Origin: Sternotherus odoratus
Lineage: Eukaryota > Chordata > Testudines > Kinosternidae
Direction of reading: 5' to 3'
Length of the DNA stretch: 64,000 nt
Assembly: GCA_032164245.1 (NCBI GenBank)
Contig: JAVMKO010000020.1
Coordinates: 7,033,206 to 7,097,205, forward strand
Below are positions 1 to 11,856 of this stretch, piece after piece. The notes below the pieces were generated by a model. That model saw nothing but the letters and a program-made list of their open reading frames with translations, had not been told where the DNA came from and did no database searches. The translations under genes were made by a program, and so were the position numbers. Each line of letters begins with the position of its first letter. The stretch's first letter is position 1.

Positions 1-56
1 AATTTTTTTTCTCTCCCCCCCCCCTTTTCTTTTTCTTCTCTTTTTTTTTTTTTTAG
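1..56. repeat. Polypyrimidine low-complexity tract
   Basis: Almost pure T/C with runs of C and T. No gene or promoter signal is visible. The rest of 57-330 is A/T-rich unique-looking sequence with nothing recognised. Confidence 0.8.
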
Positions 57-334
57 TCCAATTTCAAAATTTCTCTGAAATTTTTTTTGGGGGGGAAGTG
101 ACCAGTTCTATGGTCCAAAATCTAGGAAAACAAATTTGCAAAAAATTAATTTAAACCCCCTTCCTCCTCCATTTATTTCACTTGCAAGCACATTCTGTTT
201 CACTAATGTCAACATGCATGAACGCACATAGCCACATCATAGCTTGACCCTCAACTAAAACTCGAGAGAATTCCCACTGGGTTGTCTCTTTGATTTATGG
301 TCCCTTGATGATCATATTATTATGGTCACAGTTG

Positions 335-1015
335 TGGGCCTATAGTGGGGCAGCTGCCCCACTCCTGCAGAAAAGGGGTTAAAGGCAGCCCTGGGAGATG
401 GCTGGACAAGGGAAAAGCTGGGCTGATTGAGAGGCAGCCTCAGCTGGGGACCACACCCCAAACAGACCCAGCTGGCCATATAAATGCTAGGGAAGCCAGG
501 TGCTGAAACAGTGAGACAGTCTCTAGCTATGGAGGCAGACAAGCCTGGCTGCAGGGGAAGCTTGAGATGGTGGAGCAGGCCTTGGGGGGAAAGGCCAGAG
601 GAGCTGGGGAGTTCCAGGCTGGCAACTCCCCAGGCTGCGGGGCCTAATCTGAGGCCTAGAAGGGGTACTGGGATTGCAGGGGACAGCCCACAGGTAGGCA
701 GGGGCAAAAGGCCAAACCCTCCTTGCCTATGATGACTGGCTTCTACAGGCTGCAGTCAGCCCCAGTGAATGGGGGCTCGATGGTGAGTGGCAGTAGCCCA
801 TAGGCTGAGGCAAGGTGGGGGTTGGGGGTTCCCTGGGCAGGGGAGACCCAATGCAGCACCCCAAAGAAGAGGGCACTGGGGTCCGGGAGGGACACGGAAC
901 CAGTGGCAAGCGGGACAAAGGCAGAGGGCGCTCCAGAGCCCGGAAAGAGCTGATTCCCCCTGGACAACCAGCAGGAGGCGCCATAGGGGTGAGTCGCCAC
1001 TCTGCCACAGGGTCC
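335..1015 (+). mobile_element. LTR-like dispersed repeat fragment, copy 1
   Basis: G-rich, purine-biased block containing a TATAAA-like site near 479-484. Its right part (a GGCGCTCCA motif, then AGGAGGCGCC and GGTGAGTC near the end) closely resembles the right end of the block at 6425-6768, so the two belong to one dispersed family. The shared end and promoter-like motif suggest a retroviral or Gypsy-type LTR, but I cannot see matching TG/CA termini or a target duplication. The family assignment is inference. Overlapping ORFs on both strands here are not genes. Confidence 0.45.
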
Positions 1016-1027
1016 CAAACAAGATTG

Positions 1028-1242
1028 GGCTCTGTTCTAGGCGCTGTACATATGCATAGCAAGAGACAGTCCATGCCTTGAAGAAATTACAGTCCAAATA
1101 AAGACTGGTAAAGAGGGGAAACTGAGGCACAGAGCATGGCAGTGACTTGTCCAAGATGACAGAGCAGATGGGTGGCAGAGCTAGGACTAGACTCCAGGTC
1201 TTCTGAGTCCCAGTGCAGCGCTGTATTGACTGGACCATGTCT
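1028..1242 (-). repeat. MIR/CORE-SINE relic
   Basis: Contains the conserved MIR block read in reverse: GAAACTGAGGCACAGAG, then TGACTTGTCCAAG, GGTGGCAGAGC and CAGGTCTTCTGAGTCCCAG. It is preceded by a stretch with GGCGCTGTACA and ACAGTCC. This is the arrangement of ancient amniote MIR-type SINEs. It is diverged and old. Confidence 0.75.
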
Positions 1243-1249
1243 TTTGTGG

Positions 1250-2980
1250 TTTCACGTTTCTAAAGAGATCACATTTCCAAACTGGCCAACAGGGACCCCT
1301 GTCATGTAGAGGGGGGCACGGTGGAGAATTCCATTCTGGGATATGTTCTGGGGGATGCTGGGAATGGGTGAGGGAGAGAGAAAATGGTGGTGATTTCTCC
1401 TTCTCTTCAGGGACAAGGCAGTTGCCTACGCTCCATCCTTTCCAAGCATGGGGAGGAGGGATGGCTTGAGGACTTGTGCAAAAGGAAAGGCTTATTAGGA
1501 GGCGTGGGGGAAGAGGAGAACAAGTGAGGCACATAGACAAGCCATCCCTCACCTGGTCTGCTATCTAGCTAGTTATGCAACCGTTGATGCCCCAGCACTG
1601 CGGTGCCGGGAGCAGTGCTGTTTGTCCTTGAGAAGCTGAAGCTGCTCACTAAGCCTGTTCATGTAAGAGCCGGACTGGTGCTCTCTAATGGATTATTATA
1701 CAGCGCTATACTAGAGGGCATCCCTTTTACAGCCAAAGAGGAATCTCTTGCCCTGTGGTGCTTACCGTCCAAGGCCCTGTCTCTGCAAACGCTTAGATTG
1801 CTGGGTAACCTTATGTGTGCACGCTCAATGAAGTTCACAGGCTGCCCGGACAAAGCAAATGATGAATGAGCTTCTTTAACAGTGCTCCCTATTAACAATC
1901 CTGACTCCTCCTCCTTCCAGAAAGCCCAACTCCCTCCCCAAACCTCTGAGGCAAAAGTAGGCTTTACAGCATGCCCAGCAGATTGGAGCAAGGCTCTGAA
2001 AAGGGAACGGGGTGCAAACTCCAAGCCCAGCAACACCCCCTTCTCCATACTGAGTAGTGTCCTGCTTGAGAGCTTCTGCGGACTACGCTTGTAGCATCAT
2101 ATGGGGAGTGCAATGATTTGTTTGCCTGAAGAATGTTTTCACCCACTAGATGTCTCTATAACATGTAGATGTCTAGAATGTGGTTCCTGGTAAACAAGGG
2201 ATACTAAACTGGAACTTGAGCTGTGTGGAAGCCTGTTTATCTATAATTGTTTTGTTTAACAAATGGTTTGTTGTTTAAGAAGGTCTGTGATTTCATACAT
2301 AGGGAGGAAGCAAAAGGTCCCAGACTGCTAAAATTCCTAATAGCTCCTTGATAAGCTGAGTATCTGGGGGAGTCCTCTTTAGCTCTGCTAACTATTTAGA
2401 TGAGGGACCCACCATTCTGTGGTTATCTTTCCTTAAGTACACACACAAGTGCAAGGAGCGATGAGAGAGATTCCTTCCTGGCAGCACTTAGAACTTGAGC
2501 CCTGTTCCAATTAAGCTCAGGTTGGGCAAGGTTAGCCCATCTCCTCTTAATTCTCCATGGGGGTTGAACGTTGCTTTCTACTTATGCTCCTAGCTGAAGG
2601 AAATGCTGGGAACCCTGCGATATCTTTCCGGTAACACTCGTTTAAATGTGTAATTTGCTGTTCATGCTAGGCTGGATTGCTGTTACACTTTGCCTTAGCA
2701 GAGCCATGGTTGTGAGTGTGGCTCTTTTTGGACATGATTTACCTCTCTCCCCCACTACTTACACAATGAAGTGTTTTCTGGCTTCTGTGCTGCAATATCA
2801 CTCTTCACAAATCCCTTCCTTTCTGACTGACCGTCCGTGCATCAAGGAACTGAACTACTGTACACCACTGATTGGATCATTATGACAATTACTGTATGTA
2901 TCAGATTTGTGGTGACGGGGCAGTATATAAACACTGTAAACTCTTCCGGACGAACAGCCTTTGATAAGCAAGACAGACAA
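1250..2980. other. Intergenic, no gene seen
   Basis: Short ORFs of 60-130 codons occur on both strands but show no recognisable domain, no splice context and no codon bias. No tandem repeat or terminal repeat was recognised in this stretch. Confidence 0.5.
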
Positions 2981-2984
2981 ACGA

Positions 2985-3135
2985 TAGAAGAAAGGCAAGC
3001 GGCCTTCTCCCCATTTTATAGGTGGGGGAGAGAAGGAAGCTGAGCGATTAAGCAACTTGCTCAAGGTCACACAGGGAGTCTGTTACAGAGCCAGGAGATT
3101 AATCCAGGTCTTCTGAGGTCCAGAGTCTTAACCGA
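2985..3135 (-). repeat. MIR relic
   Basis: Has CCCATTTTATAGGTGGGG, then GCAACTTGCTCAAGGTCACACA, GAGCCAGGA and CCAGGTCTTCTGA. This is the MIR core in reverse orientation, diverged. Confidence 0.75.
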
Positions 3136-3239
3136 AAAAAATCCTTCATCTCTAGCTAGGAGTTACTCTACCACGTCCTTCACAGATACGTTTTAAGGGA
3201 AAAACTTTTAAGTGTATATACCAAGCCATGCCCACAGAA

Positions 3240-3545
3240 GATGATTCCAACCCTGGACTGTAATCCTGGTGCACACGCTGGGGCATGTCATTATTGTGTT
3301 GTGCCTCTGCGCAGACCCCGTAAAACATTCCCCTGTGCAGAGGGGAGGCATAAATCCTCTTCTGAAGGTCTGGGTGGGTGTTGTGATGGCCTGCTGGGTG
3401 ACTTTCACCCACAGCTTGAAAGCACCAAACAGGTGCCCATGTTGCACCCTAGCCCTGGTTGGGTTGTCCACAGTGGGGATTGAACCTGCGACCTCTGGCT
3501 CTTCAAACAGGTCTGCAAGCCAAGGCTCACCACTATAGTCCCTTG
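3240..3545 (-). repeat. tRNA-derived SINE
   Basis: On the minus strand, a Pol III B-box-like motif GGTTCAATCCCC lies at about 3474-3486. It sits downstream of a degenerate A-box-like stretch (TAGTGGTGAGCC, about 3525-3537). The rest fits a SINE body rather than a functional tRNA, because no cloverleaf can be folded convincingly. Family not assigned. Confidence 0.5.
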
Positions 3546-4089
3546 TCCACCACTAGAAGGGGACAGAGCGCCACCCTGAGGGGATGTGTGTTATACGTAT
3601 ATGGTACACTGTTCTCATTATGATCCAGGACAAAACTCCCATTGAAACTAATAGGAGAGTAAAATACCTACTCCCCCATTTATTTTTTTTGTCTGGGGAA
3701 GCCTAAGGATCCAAACTCATTTGCATTCTATCGCTTGCTGCTGTTGGCCTGGGAAAGCATGTGTATAATCCTTCAGGCCATAAAGACTAATGTATAATCA
3801 AATGCAGAAAAGCCCCCAAATCCACGTATCCAAGGCATGAACTGAAGAGGGTCCAGATTGCCTCACAACCCTAGTCCACAATAAAATACCCAAGTCATTG
3901 TCCACTCATGCTGGAAAGAGTTGACAGAGGTTGCCTGTCTAAGCCTGTAGTTCAGAGATTTGATGGTATTCCAACATTGCATATGCAGTATTGCTGCATT
4001 GGTGTTCATGCGATATAATTATCCCTTTAGGTCATGTATCTTGGGTCTGCCTATGGGAGCATGAGCATGAACGTGGACATCTCTAGACT

Positions 4090-4283
4090 CAGTGGTTCTC
4101 AAACTTTTGTACTGGTGACCCCTTTCACAGAGCAAACCTCTGAGTGCAAACCCCCTTCTAATTTAAAAACCTCTTGTATATTTAACACTATTATAAATGC
4201 TGGAGGCAAGGGGGATTTGGGAGTGGAGGCTGACAGCTCGCGTCCCCTTGAGGGGTCATGACCCCCACTTTGAGACCCCCCCT
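4090..4283 (+). mobile_element. hAT-type nonautonomous element
   Basis: Starts CAGTGGTTCTCAAACTTT and ends with CACTTTGAGACCCCCCCTG, a decayed inverted terminal repeat typical of hAT (Charlie-like) MITEs. The internal sequence resembles the fragment at 49007-49100, which shares ACTGGTGACCCCTTTCACA. No clean 8-bp target duplication is visible, so one end may be mutated. Confidence 0.65.
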
Positions 4284-4344
4284 GGTTTAAAGGGACCAAT
4301 AGATCATTTGTAGTCTGACTTTCTGTACATCACAGACCTCTAAA

Positions 4345-4442
4345 CACCACCCAGTTGGGGATTGGTCCTGCTTTGAGCAGGGGGTTGAACTAGATGACCT
4401 CCAGAGGTCCCTTCCAACCCTAATATTCTATATTTCTATGTT
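4345..4442 (+). mobile_element. CR1 LINE 3' end
   Basis: Carries the CR1 3' signature: GGTCCTGCTTTGAGCAGGGG, GACTAGATGACCTCC-like sequence and AGGTCCCTTCCAACCCTA. It ends in an ATTCTATATTTCTATG tail, the imperfect 8-mer repeat used by CR1. Strongly 5'-truncated. Confidence 0.85.
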
Positions 4443-4512
4443 TCAGTTACCCCTGCATTGAATCCAATGACTTGGAGTAGATTGAAATATTAAAACACAT
4501 CCGAGACTAAAC

Positions 4513-4743
4513 CAAGGGTGGGCAAAGTTATTGGCCTGAGAACCACATCGGGGAATAGAAATTGTAGGGCAGGCCATGAATACTCACAAAATTGGGGTTG
4601 GGGCATGAAAGGGGGTGAGGGCTCTGGTTGGGGGTGCAGGCTGTGGGGAGTTTGGGGTGCAAGAGGGTGCTCTGGGCTGGGACCGAAGGTTTCGGAGGGT
4701 GGGAGAGGGATCAGGGCTGGGGCAGGGGCGTTGCCCACCCCTG
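4513..4743. mobile_element. hAT-type MITE with 8-bp TSD
   Basis: Terminal inverted repeats CAAGGGTGGGCAAAGTT and TTGCCCACCCCTG flank a G-rich interior. The element is bracketed by GACTAAAC (4505-4512) and GGCTAAAC (4744-4751), which match at 7 of 8 positions as expected for an aged hAT target duplication. Confidence 0.75.
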
Positions 4744-5187
4744 GGCTAAACTGTTGTATTGGGAGGGCCCAAGGTACACTAGTAACTGAGGTCCCTGCAA
4801 TGGTGGGGAATTGATTTGGTGAGGGAGACCCAGATGAACCGAGCATGTGATCCACAGCCCATGCAGAGAAAGGTGAGAAGGAATGATCCCACATACACTT
4901 AAAATGGAGTATACCCTCTCATCCAGCAACACATTAAAGCAAGTGCTTTGCTTCAGTCATAGAAGCAGCCCCATTGAAGTCAATGGTGCTTCATGTGTGC
5001 TTATAGTTAAGTATGTGCTTAAATGCTTTGTGGGATCAGGGTCGTAACACTCACCACTAGCATGTTCTTACTGATGTACATGGAATTAATTAGCACTGCA
5101 CCTGGTAGTGTTCCCAGAATTAAATCTTCAAGTCAGAGGAAAACTTGTTTTATCAGAGATTTCCTTTGAGTGGAGAAACAAGGGGTG

Positions 5188-5207
5188 GTGTGTGTGTGTG
5201 TGTGTGT
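5188..5207. repeat. (TG)n microsatellite
   Basis: About ten TG units immediately left of the hAT insertion at 5217-5348. Confidence 0.9.
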
Positions 5208-5216
5208 AACCTAGAC

Positions 5217-5348
5217 CAGTGGTTTTCAGCTAGTGATCTGTGGACCCCTGGGAGCTGCAGACCTATGTCTAAGATTTCCAGTGGGGTTCACCCTCCATTC
5301 AAATTTTTTTTTAGGAGTCCGCAGATAAAAAAAGATTGAAAATCACTA
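5217..5348. mobile_element. 132-bp hAT MITE, perfect 8-bp TSD
   Basis: Begins CAGTGGTTTTCAGCTAGTG and ends GATTGAAAATCACTA. It is flanked by the identical octamer ACCTAGAC at 5209-5216 and 5349-5356. The perfect target duplication fixes both ends and supports hAT-type mobilisation, probably more recent than most others here. Confidence 0.85.
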
Positions 5349-5738
5349 ACCTAGACTAATATGTATATACTTAATGTTGCTGTATACTGCTATAATAGGT
5401 TAGTTTTATTACTATTTAGCTCTGTATGAAATTCTGTAGCTGTGGGTTCAATCCTGAATTGGAACAGCTGTACAAATCTAGCCCACTGGAACGGTGAATA
5501 GATGATTACTGTAATTATACGCTAGGATTTATTTTGGACTGATCCCAGACTTGGAGCACTTCATGTTATTTAATCAAACCTGCACAAAGGACTTAAAAAA
5601 CACAGTCAGCAATACAACGACATTAATGAATGGTCTGAACTATAAAATGTGAGCCGGACCTACCCTAGTAACCCCACGGGGACCTATATCCATCAATTTA
5701 CCCACATAAAATATAGCTTTTTCAGTGTACCCAGAAAG

Positions 5739-5770
5739 CTTATTATTATTATTTATTTATTATTATTAAA
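5739..5770. repeat. (ATT)n / (ATTT)n microsatellite
   Basis: Run of TTATTATTATTATTTATTTATTATTATT-type sequence. The following 5771-6420 shows no gene or recognised repeat. Confidence 0.8.
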
Positions 5771-6424
5771 GTTACTTTAAAATTAATATTCTAGCTGAAA
5801 GCACCATGATGAGGTGGGCTGGGGGGGGGGAAGGGTTTTCGATTTGCAAAACCATTCTGGTCTTGCTTTTTAATGTTCAGCACCCAAACAAGGTTTGGTT
5901 CTTTACGGCTGATGCAAAAGCCGATGAAACTAAAGGGAATCTTTCTGAGACTGGGATGGGCTTTTGATCAACCTTGTAATCTTTCGTTACCTCGTTCATT
6001 ATCTACCATGTCCGCAGGCGTGACCACAACTTTAGAATGCTTTCTCTGTTTCCATCCTTGCATTGAGTTGGCTGGCGGCTGAGGCATGCCAAAGCAGAAC
6101 TCCGTTGCTCTTATAGTGTTGCAGGATATGTGACCCTGACTCAGCAAGATGCATAAGCATAAGGTTTAAAGTAAACATGTAAAGTCAATGGGGCTACTCT
6201 CATGCTTAGAATTAGGCACATCTTTGGGCATCTGGCTAAATCAGGGTCTAAAATCACACGTTATTCTGAAACTGCTGCATTATGTAGGGACAACCAACCC
6301 GCTTCTCCTTTATGTAACTGCATTGACTTCAGTGAATTTGTCCCATCCTGTTAAATATGGAACATGAGACTGAAATCTAAATTACTTTGTTTGCAGTTGT
6401 AGCAACCCGATTGGAACTTGGAGG

Positions 6425-6768
6425 GAGCTTCACACCTGGTCGTTGAAGAGCGCCTACGTCAGACTGCAACGTGCCCCAGATCTGTGGGGCTAGACTTTGG
6501 GCTGTGGTTGGCCACTACGGCAGGAGCGAGCAGAAGGCTGTCAGTAAAAGCCTCCCTCCCCCAGAAGGGGATGAGGATGGACTAGGGGGCACTGTGACCC
6601 AAAGTGGCCGCCGCTGAGCAGAGAGTAACGTGGGTCGGCATACCAGCGGGGGAGCAGACAACGGACAGGACTCCACTGGCAAAGGGCGCTCCACAGAGGA
6701 CAGCGCTAATTCCCGGACTAACCCGCAGGAGGCGCCGTGGTGGTGAGTCATGACCCCGTTACACGGGC
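6425..6768 (+). mobile_element. LTR-like dispersed repeat fragment, copy 2
   Basis: Shares with 335-1015 a GGCGCTCCA motif and a right end reading AGGAGGCGCCGTGGTGGTGA followed by CCCCGTTACA. A terminal ...ACA is compatible with an LTR 3' boundary. No coding capacity. Family uncertain. Confidence 0.45.
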
Positions 6769-6769
6769 A

Positions 6770-8040
6770 CATAACAATTGTTATCTTCCATGGAATTGTT
6801 TCATTTTGATTTGAGATTCCTATTCCTCAAACACAATGGGTTCATGTAGTAAGGCAAACCAAACCCATTCATCCTTTTTTGATTCAGTATTGTTGGATCA
6901 ATACACAGAACTGTAACAATTCCAGTTAAAATCAGTTCTATTTCTACTAGTCTTCTGCAGTCAAGCCATTAGGGACGTTAAGCTGCTATGAAAACTTGTT
7001 ATTCTATATCAACAGTGTATAGGTAGAAAAACAACAACACAGTCCAGGTTGCTTAAAAATAAAATCCTATCAGTGGGGTCTGATATGACCTCAGTAATTA
7101 AACATTCTGAAATGTGTTGCTAAGTTTCTTCATCTCAAGCAGCAGTTCTCAGCTCACATAACAGACAATTTGGAAAGTATGATTATAGAAGCCAATTTAA
7201 AGGTGATGTGAATCCAGCCAAAGGCAAATGCTTCCAAGGGAGATAATTTGTATGTGCTAGCCAGGAGATGGTGCTGTTTGTTCCACGCTTAACTGCAGGG
7301 GCTGAGATACCTTTTTGCGAAAGGGTAGTTGGCTGGTGTGTAGGGGTCACTGACTTCATCTTTTGAATTCCCCGCTCTGTGGCGTGTTTTCCTGGACAAC
7401 TACCGAGATGCATGTGCTTTTGGGTGCTAAGTTTTAGATTTTCAAATAACTTGTGCAGAGTCCCAGATCTCTGGGGAAACCAGGGAAAACCAAAGTCTCC
7501 AGCCTTGTGTTTCTCCCTGCTTCTTGATGTGCCATCTAAATTTAATCCATTTTCTCCCACCTGTATCCCCATCTTACACAGAAACAGTCCCCTTCCTTTC
7601 CAGGTGTTTATACCCGTCAGATATTTGTAGGCTGCTATCCTGTTCCATTGCCCTCTCTTTGTTGTGGTTCATATGACCTCTTTGTTTCTGAAAATTGGGG
7701 AACAAAGGGGATAACTGTTGCTTAGTGACTCTGCTCTGAGCATTCTCATCATCATTTCCCCCCCATGCTGGGGGAGCTGTATTAGGGCTTTACTTATCTG
7801 TCATGAACCTCCTTCTTTCTCACTTATGTTCAGGCCACTTTATACTAGTCTGGCTGTCTAAAGGGGACCTTTGAAAGTAGGTATATTTTACCCATATGCT
7901 TCTCTGGAAATGTGAAGTGGGTGTAAAATGGCTTTAGTGTAAAAGATCAATAAGATATGTAAGACCAGAATGTCAGTCGACGAAAGCAACTTGCGTTAAT
8001 GGAGCTAACGGGTATGGGTACCATAGCGATGGCTTTATGT
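6770..8040. other. Intergenic, no gene seen
   Basis: A/T-rich, unique-looking sequence. ORFs up to 129 codons (minus strand, 7183-7572) lack any recognisable domain and show no exon-like boundaries. Confidence 0.5.
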
Positions 8041-8044
8041 TCCT

Positions 8045-8175
8045 TCCTTTTTATTACTATTATTGCTGTGACGCCTAGGAAACAGAATGACAGAGCAAGA
8101 CCCCGTTGAGCGAGGTGATACACAAGCCCAGAACAGAAAGCAAGTCCCTTCCCCACGGAGCTTACAATCTATGCA
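8045..8175 (+). repeat. Ancient interspersed repeat (MIR-associated type)
   Basis: Starts TTACTATTATTGCTGTGACGCCTAGGA and ends AAGTCCCTTCCCCACGGAGCTTACAATCT. The same consensus pieces recur near 1028-1110, 19125-19215 and, inverted, 14385-14485 and 55840-55930. It is a recurrent old amniote repeat whose exact family I do not assign. Confidence 0.55.
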
Positions 8176-8404
8176 ATTGGGCTGGTGCACAGAGTCTGAT
8201 ATAATATAGGAATCTGTGAATGTATCCGGAGTTCAGCTGGCTTGGCTTGCTGTTTTAATCCCCAGCATCCTGGAGGATTGTGAGCACCCAATACAGGCTG
8301 CCTCAGAGGCAATGGGAGAAGAGAAATCGGCTACCATCTCATGTGCTCCTTATCCACCAATCTATGGTACTTGCATGTTCTCCCCCCCCCCATTATTTGA
8401 GCAC

Positions 8405-8600
8405 TTCACAATCTTTTTCGTATTTATTCTGTGAAGTAGGGCAGGGTTATTGTTCCCATTTTACAGATGGGGAACCAAGGCACAGACAGACTATGATTTA
8501 CCCAGGATGACAAGGTCCGTGACACACCGCAGAACTGAAGCTAGGCCTTCCATGTCCCAGGCTAACAACCTAACCACTTGACTATCCTCCCTCCAGCACT
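8405..8600 (-). repeat. MIR relic
   Basis: CCCATTTTACAGATGGGGAA, GGCACAGACAGAC, CAGGATGACAAGG and AACCTAACCACTTGACTATCC form the MIR core in reverse orientation. 8601-9980 holds no gene; it has several C and G homopolymer runs and a T-rich stretch near 9170-9190. Confidence 0.7.
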
Positions 8601-9986
8601 ATGGTCGTGCTGTGATTTTTGGTTACTTCAGGAAAAGCTTTCGAATGCCCAGAGAGCCAAGTCCAGCAGGATTTAATGAGTCTCCGCCTTCCGCTTGGGG
8701 AGCAGCGCTGATTGGCAGCCCCCAGCTAGCAGGATCTTAAGCCTTACCCATCATGGCAGCACATAGCAACATAGGTCGGCGATGGTCTCCATGTTAAACC
8801 AAGCAGCCTGTGCCTTTTTGAGAGGGAGCGTCAGGTCAGCGGAGTATGTCCAGTGGGAGAGTCTAATGCTGTTTGCTTTAAACCAGTGTTCTCCCTATAA
8901 TTGAATGACTGAGGCTATGTTCTAACTGGAGGGACGCTTTGTACTCTCTGGTTTTGCTTACAGATTGCTCTTGCATCCTAACTTTTAGCACTTCTCTCCC
9001 CTCCCCCCCCCGCCCCGCTTTTTAATGGTCTATTTCTATATACGCAGACTATTTCTTCTGCAATGGGGTTCATGTGTCAAGTTTTGTTACAAATGGAGCT
9101 TTTAAGATGGGGGGGGGGGTTGACCCCATGAAAAACTGCAATGAAAATTAAATGTTTTGTTTGCAGTTTTTTCTTTTCTTTTCTTTTTTTCTCCTTTGGA
9201 GGGGGGTTGCATTGGGTATTTTGTGTTGCATTTTTATGGCAATTTTTTGGTTTTAGTTGAATAATCACTCACCTGTTTTTCTTCTTTTAAAAAAATATTT
9301 GATAGAAAGTTGTGTTTTTATTCCATAAACTTAAATCAGCAGCTAAGGCTCTGGTCCTAGATCTCACTCTGGTCTTAATTTGGATAACAATGATGCAATT
9401 GCAGAGAGAGCCTGGGTGCCCCTGATTCTAGGGGCAGAGTTGTGTCTGCCGCAGATCAGTCGGTTGCAGTGATGCGATGTAGCAAAATGTAATTAGCAGA
9501 CAGCATGGTCTCCTCTCTGGTAATATGCCCAAATCAGCTGTGATCTAATTTCGTTAATGTGAGAGGTGCAGAGCCCTCTAAATGGGCACATTAATCCTGC
9601 ATTTCAAACTAAGCTCAAACCGTTGTGACCCACCCATTATCTTCCCATTAAACATTTATTTGGAATCGTTTACAGTCGAAGAAATTGACTCCCTCCCTGC
9701 TGTCTCTGCAGCCAAGTGCAGGACGTTCTATCCATCTCCAAGCAGCTCCATTTGCAGTGATGCCTGAGCAGGGTGATATGACCCCGTAGAATGTGAATTT
9801 CTCCATATCTGAGGGGGGGTAAGATGCTTATAACCCTCATGAGGACTGTTGGAATAGGACTCAATGGCTTGATAAACTGTTAAGCGGCCCCATGGTGTTG
9901 GCAGTCAGCGGGGCCATGGCAGGGTCCCCACGATGGGCGGCAGGAGACTCGGGGGTGGGGGGCCCTGCAAGGTTCCAGCGACAGGG

Positions 9987-10117
9987 TAGGGTGACCAGAA
10001 AGCAAGCATGAAAAATCGGGACTGGAGATGGGGGGGGGGAGGGGGGTAATCGCCCCTATCAGAGACAGCTCCAAATATAGGAACTGTCCCTATAAAATCA
10101 GGACATCTGGTCCCCTA
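9987..10117. mobile_element. TAGGGTGACCAGA MITE, copy 1
   Basis: Terminal inverted repeats TAGGGTGACCAGA and TCTGGTCCCCTA enclose an interior with AAAATCGGGACTGG and ACTGTCCCTATAAAATCAGG. The same family lies at 26758-26848, 45103-45226 and 63565-63688. Flanking octamers CGACAGGG and AAGCAGGG agree at 5 of 8 positions. Confidence 0.8.
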
Positions 10118-10860
10118 AAGCAGGGGGACACCTCCGGCCAGCGGCTGGGGGTGTCCCGTGTTCTCTTTGGGCAATATGGTCACCCTGCAGTTCCCAGCTG
10201 CCGTGGGTGGAGGGGGCCGGCCCTGAAGTTTCCAGCTGATGCGGGCAGAGGGGGAACCCCGCAGCTCCCAGCCACCATGTTGGCGGGGAAAACCATGAAG
10301 CCACAGCAGCGAAAGTCACAGGTCACGGCGTCTGTGAATTTTTATTTATGGCCTGCGACCTGTCCGTGACTTTTACTAAAAATAACCATGACAAAATCTT
10401 GGTCTTGGTTATAGTTAAACCAAAAGACCAGACTTTCTTTTTAACCTCTAATAACCTCTGTCAAGCAGGATCACTGGATTTGGCGCAACATTTATCATCC
10501 CCATCCTCTCTCTTGCACGTGGGCAGCCTGGTGGTTGAGACTCGGTGTGAGGGAGGTTTCCTTATACTCTGCTTTTCTTACACTCCATAATGCCATTCCA
10601 AATACGCTTTGCTGCTCCCAACTATTCAATATCATTCCCACTACTGAGTTTCCCATGAGTCTCAGATATGCTGATTAGGAACGGCAAAACCAAGAAATGG
10701 GGGAGGGGGGCATAAGGGTACACAGATCACTGTCTACCGAATAGCTTGATCATTCAACTGGGCAAATGTAACCCTCCTGGGGGGTAGCGTTGTGTCCCAT
10801 CCAGTGGCACTGAGACTACTTAAAAAAAGATAAAATGAATCTGATTTATGGCCTTAGCTA
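10118..10860. other. Intergenic, probable unassigned repeat, no gene
   Basis: 10190-10420 is GC-rich, then carries GTCACAGGTCACGG and, nearly inverted, ACCTGTCCGTGACTTTTACT. That internal symmetry looks like a DNA-transposon derivative. Nothing coding is supported; ORFs here are on both strands and overlap. Confidence 0.4.
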
Positions 10861-10864
10861 ACAG

Positions 10865-11010
10865 TCAGTTGGTTTTTGGCTCATGCACTGAGCTCCAGAG
10901 GCCCCAGGTTTGATTCTGCCCGCCCACGACCCGGGGTCTGTCAGCATTATACAAACTGAGGAGAAGCTGGTGTCTTTGCAGCCAGCTCCTGGCTTCCTTC
11001 ACTTTAATAT
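10865..11010 (+). repeat. tRNA-derived SINE
   Basis: An A-box-like TGGCTCATGCACTGAG (near 10878-10893) and a B-box-like CAGGTTTGATTCTGCC (near 10905-10920) are spaced as in a Pol III SINE head. No functional tRNA fold is evident. Confidence 0.5.
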
Positions 11011-11657
11011 TGTTGCAGGTTGGAATTTAATAACAATGCAAAATATTGGAATAACCGGCTCAGATGGAATGATTTAATCAGAGATTAATACAGTAATATC
11101 CAGGATACAGAAAGAAAACATACTTTACCACCCGTGTACATGATGAAGAGATGGTAGCTTTGTCTCATCTTCTGTACTTAGCCGAAATCTGGCAGTATTC
11201 ATTCCCAATTTATCTTCCCCAAACCCTTTTATTTATAGGGTGTGAGACAAAGAAATCTTTGTGGGGAGGGAAAAGTTACTTTCTCACAATTATTTCACTC
11301 TGTTCTTCTCAATATCTCATATTTACCTCATTACTTATGGGATTTCTTCTATGGTTTTCTCACTTTACCTGATTGATTAAACTAAAGGGGATTTATAATC
11401 CAGTCATTGTTACCGACCACTGTGGCAACCAGTCGTTCTTAATGAGTTAACATCTCTCAATGGGTCATTCTTTCATTCATCACAGGAAAAGTCTGCAGTA
11501 AAAAAAGACCTCTTATCAATCACAGAACATAATTGGATCATGTGCACCCCGTATATTGCCTGGTCTTGTTTATCATAACACTTACTAATAAGAATGTCTA
11601 TTACAACAGAATTCCTCTCTGAACTAGGTTAAAGGAGTTCAAAGATTAGCATGTTCC

Positions 11658-11663
11658 TTTATT
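11658..11663 (-). terminator. PRND: Candidate PRND polyadenylation signal
   Basis: AATAAA on the minus strand, about 194 nt past the PRND stop codon. A second AATAAA lies at 11228-11233. Which one is used cannot be decided from sequence, so the PRND 3' UTR is either about 0.2 kb or about 0.65 kb. Confidence 0.4.
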
Positions 11664-11856
11664 TGGACACACATTAGTCCCGTTTTAAAGCAAAGCCCAT
11701 TCGTTTGATAGATGAAATCACACTTGATTTTGTAAGCAGACAGGATTTTGGTTAAAATAACAAAATAATGATGGAAGTTTAATATACACCAGTCATAGCA
11801 GGGAAATAGTTACTGACAGACACTCCCTTGCTGCCAGTAAAGTTTTGGCAGCAAGT

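Noticed and set aside
3470..3490. tRNA gene suggested by a B-box-like motif
   Set aside because: No cloverleaf or proper A box at the right spacing. It fits a SINE head. The same applies at 10905 and 44930.
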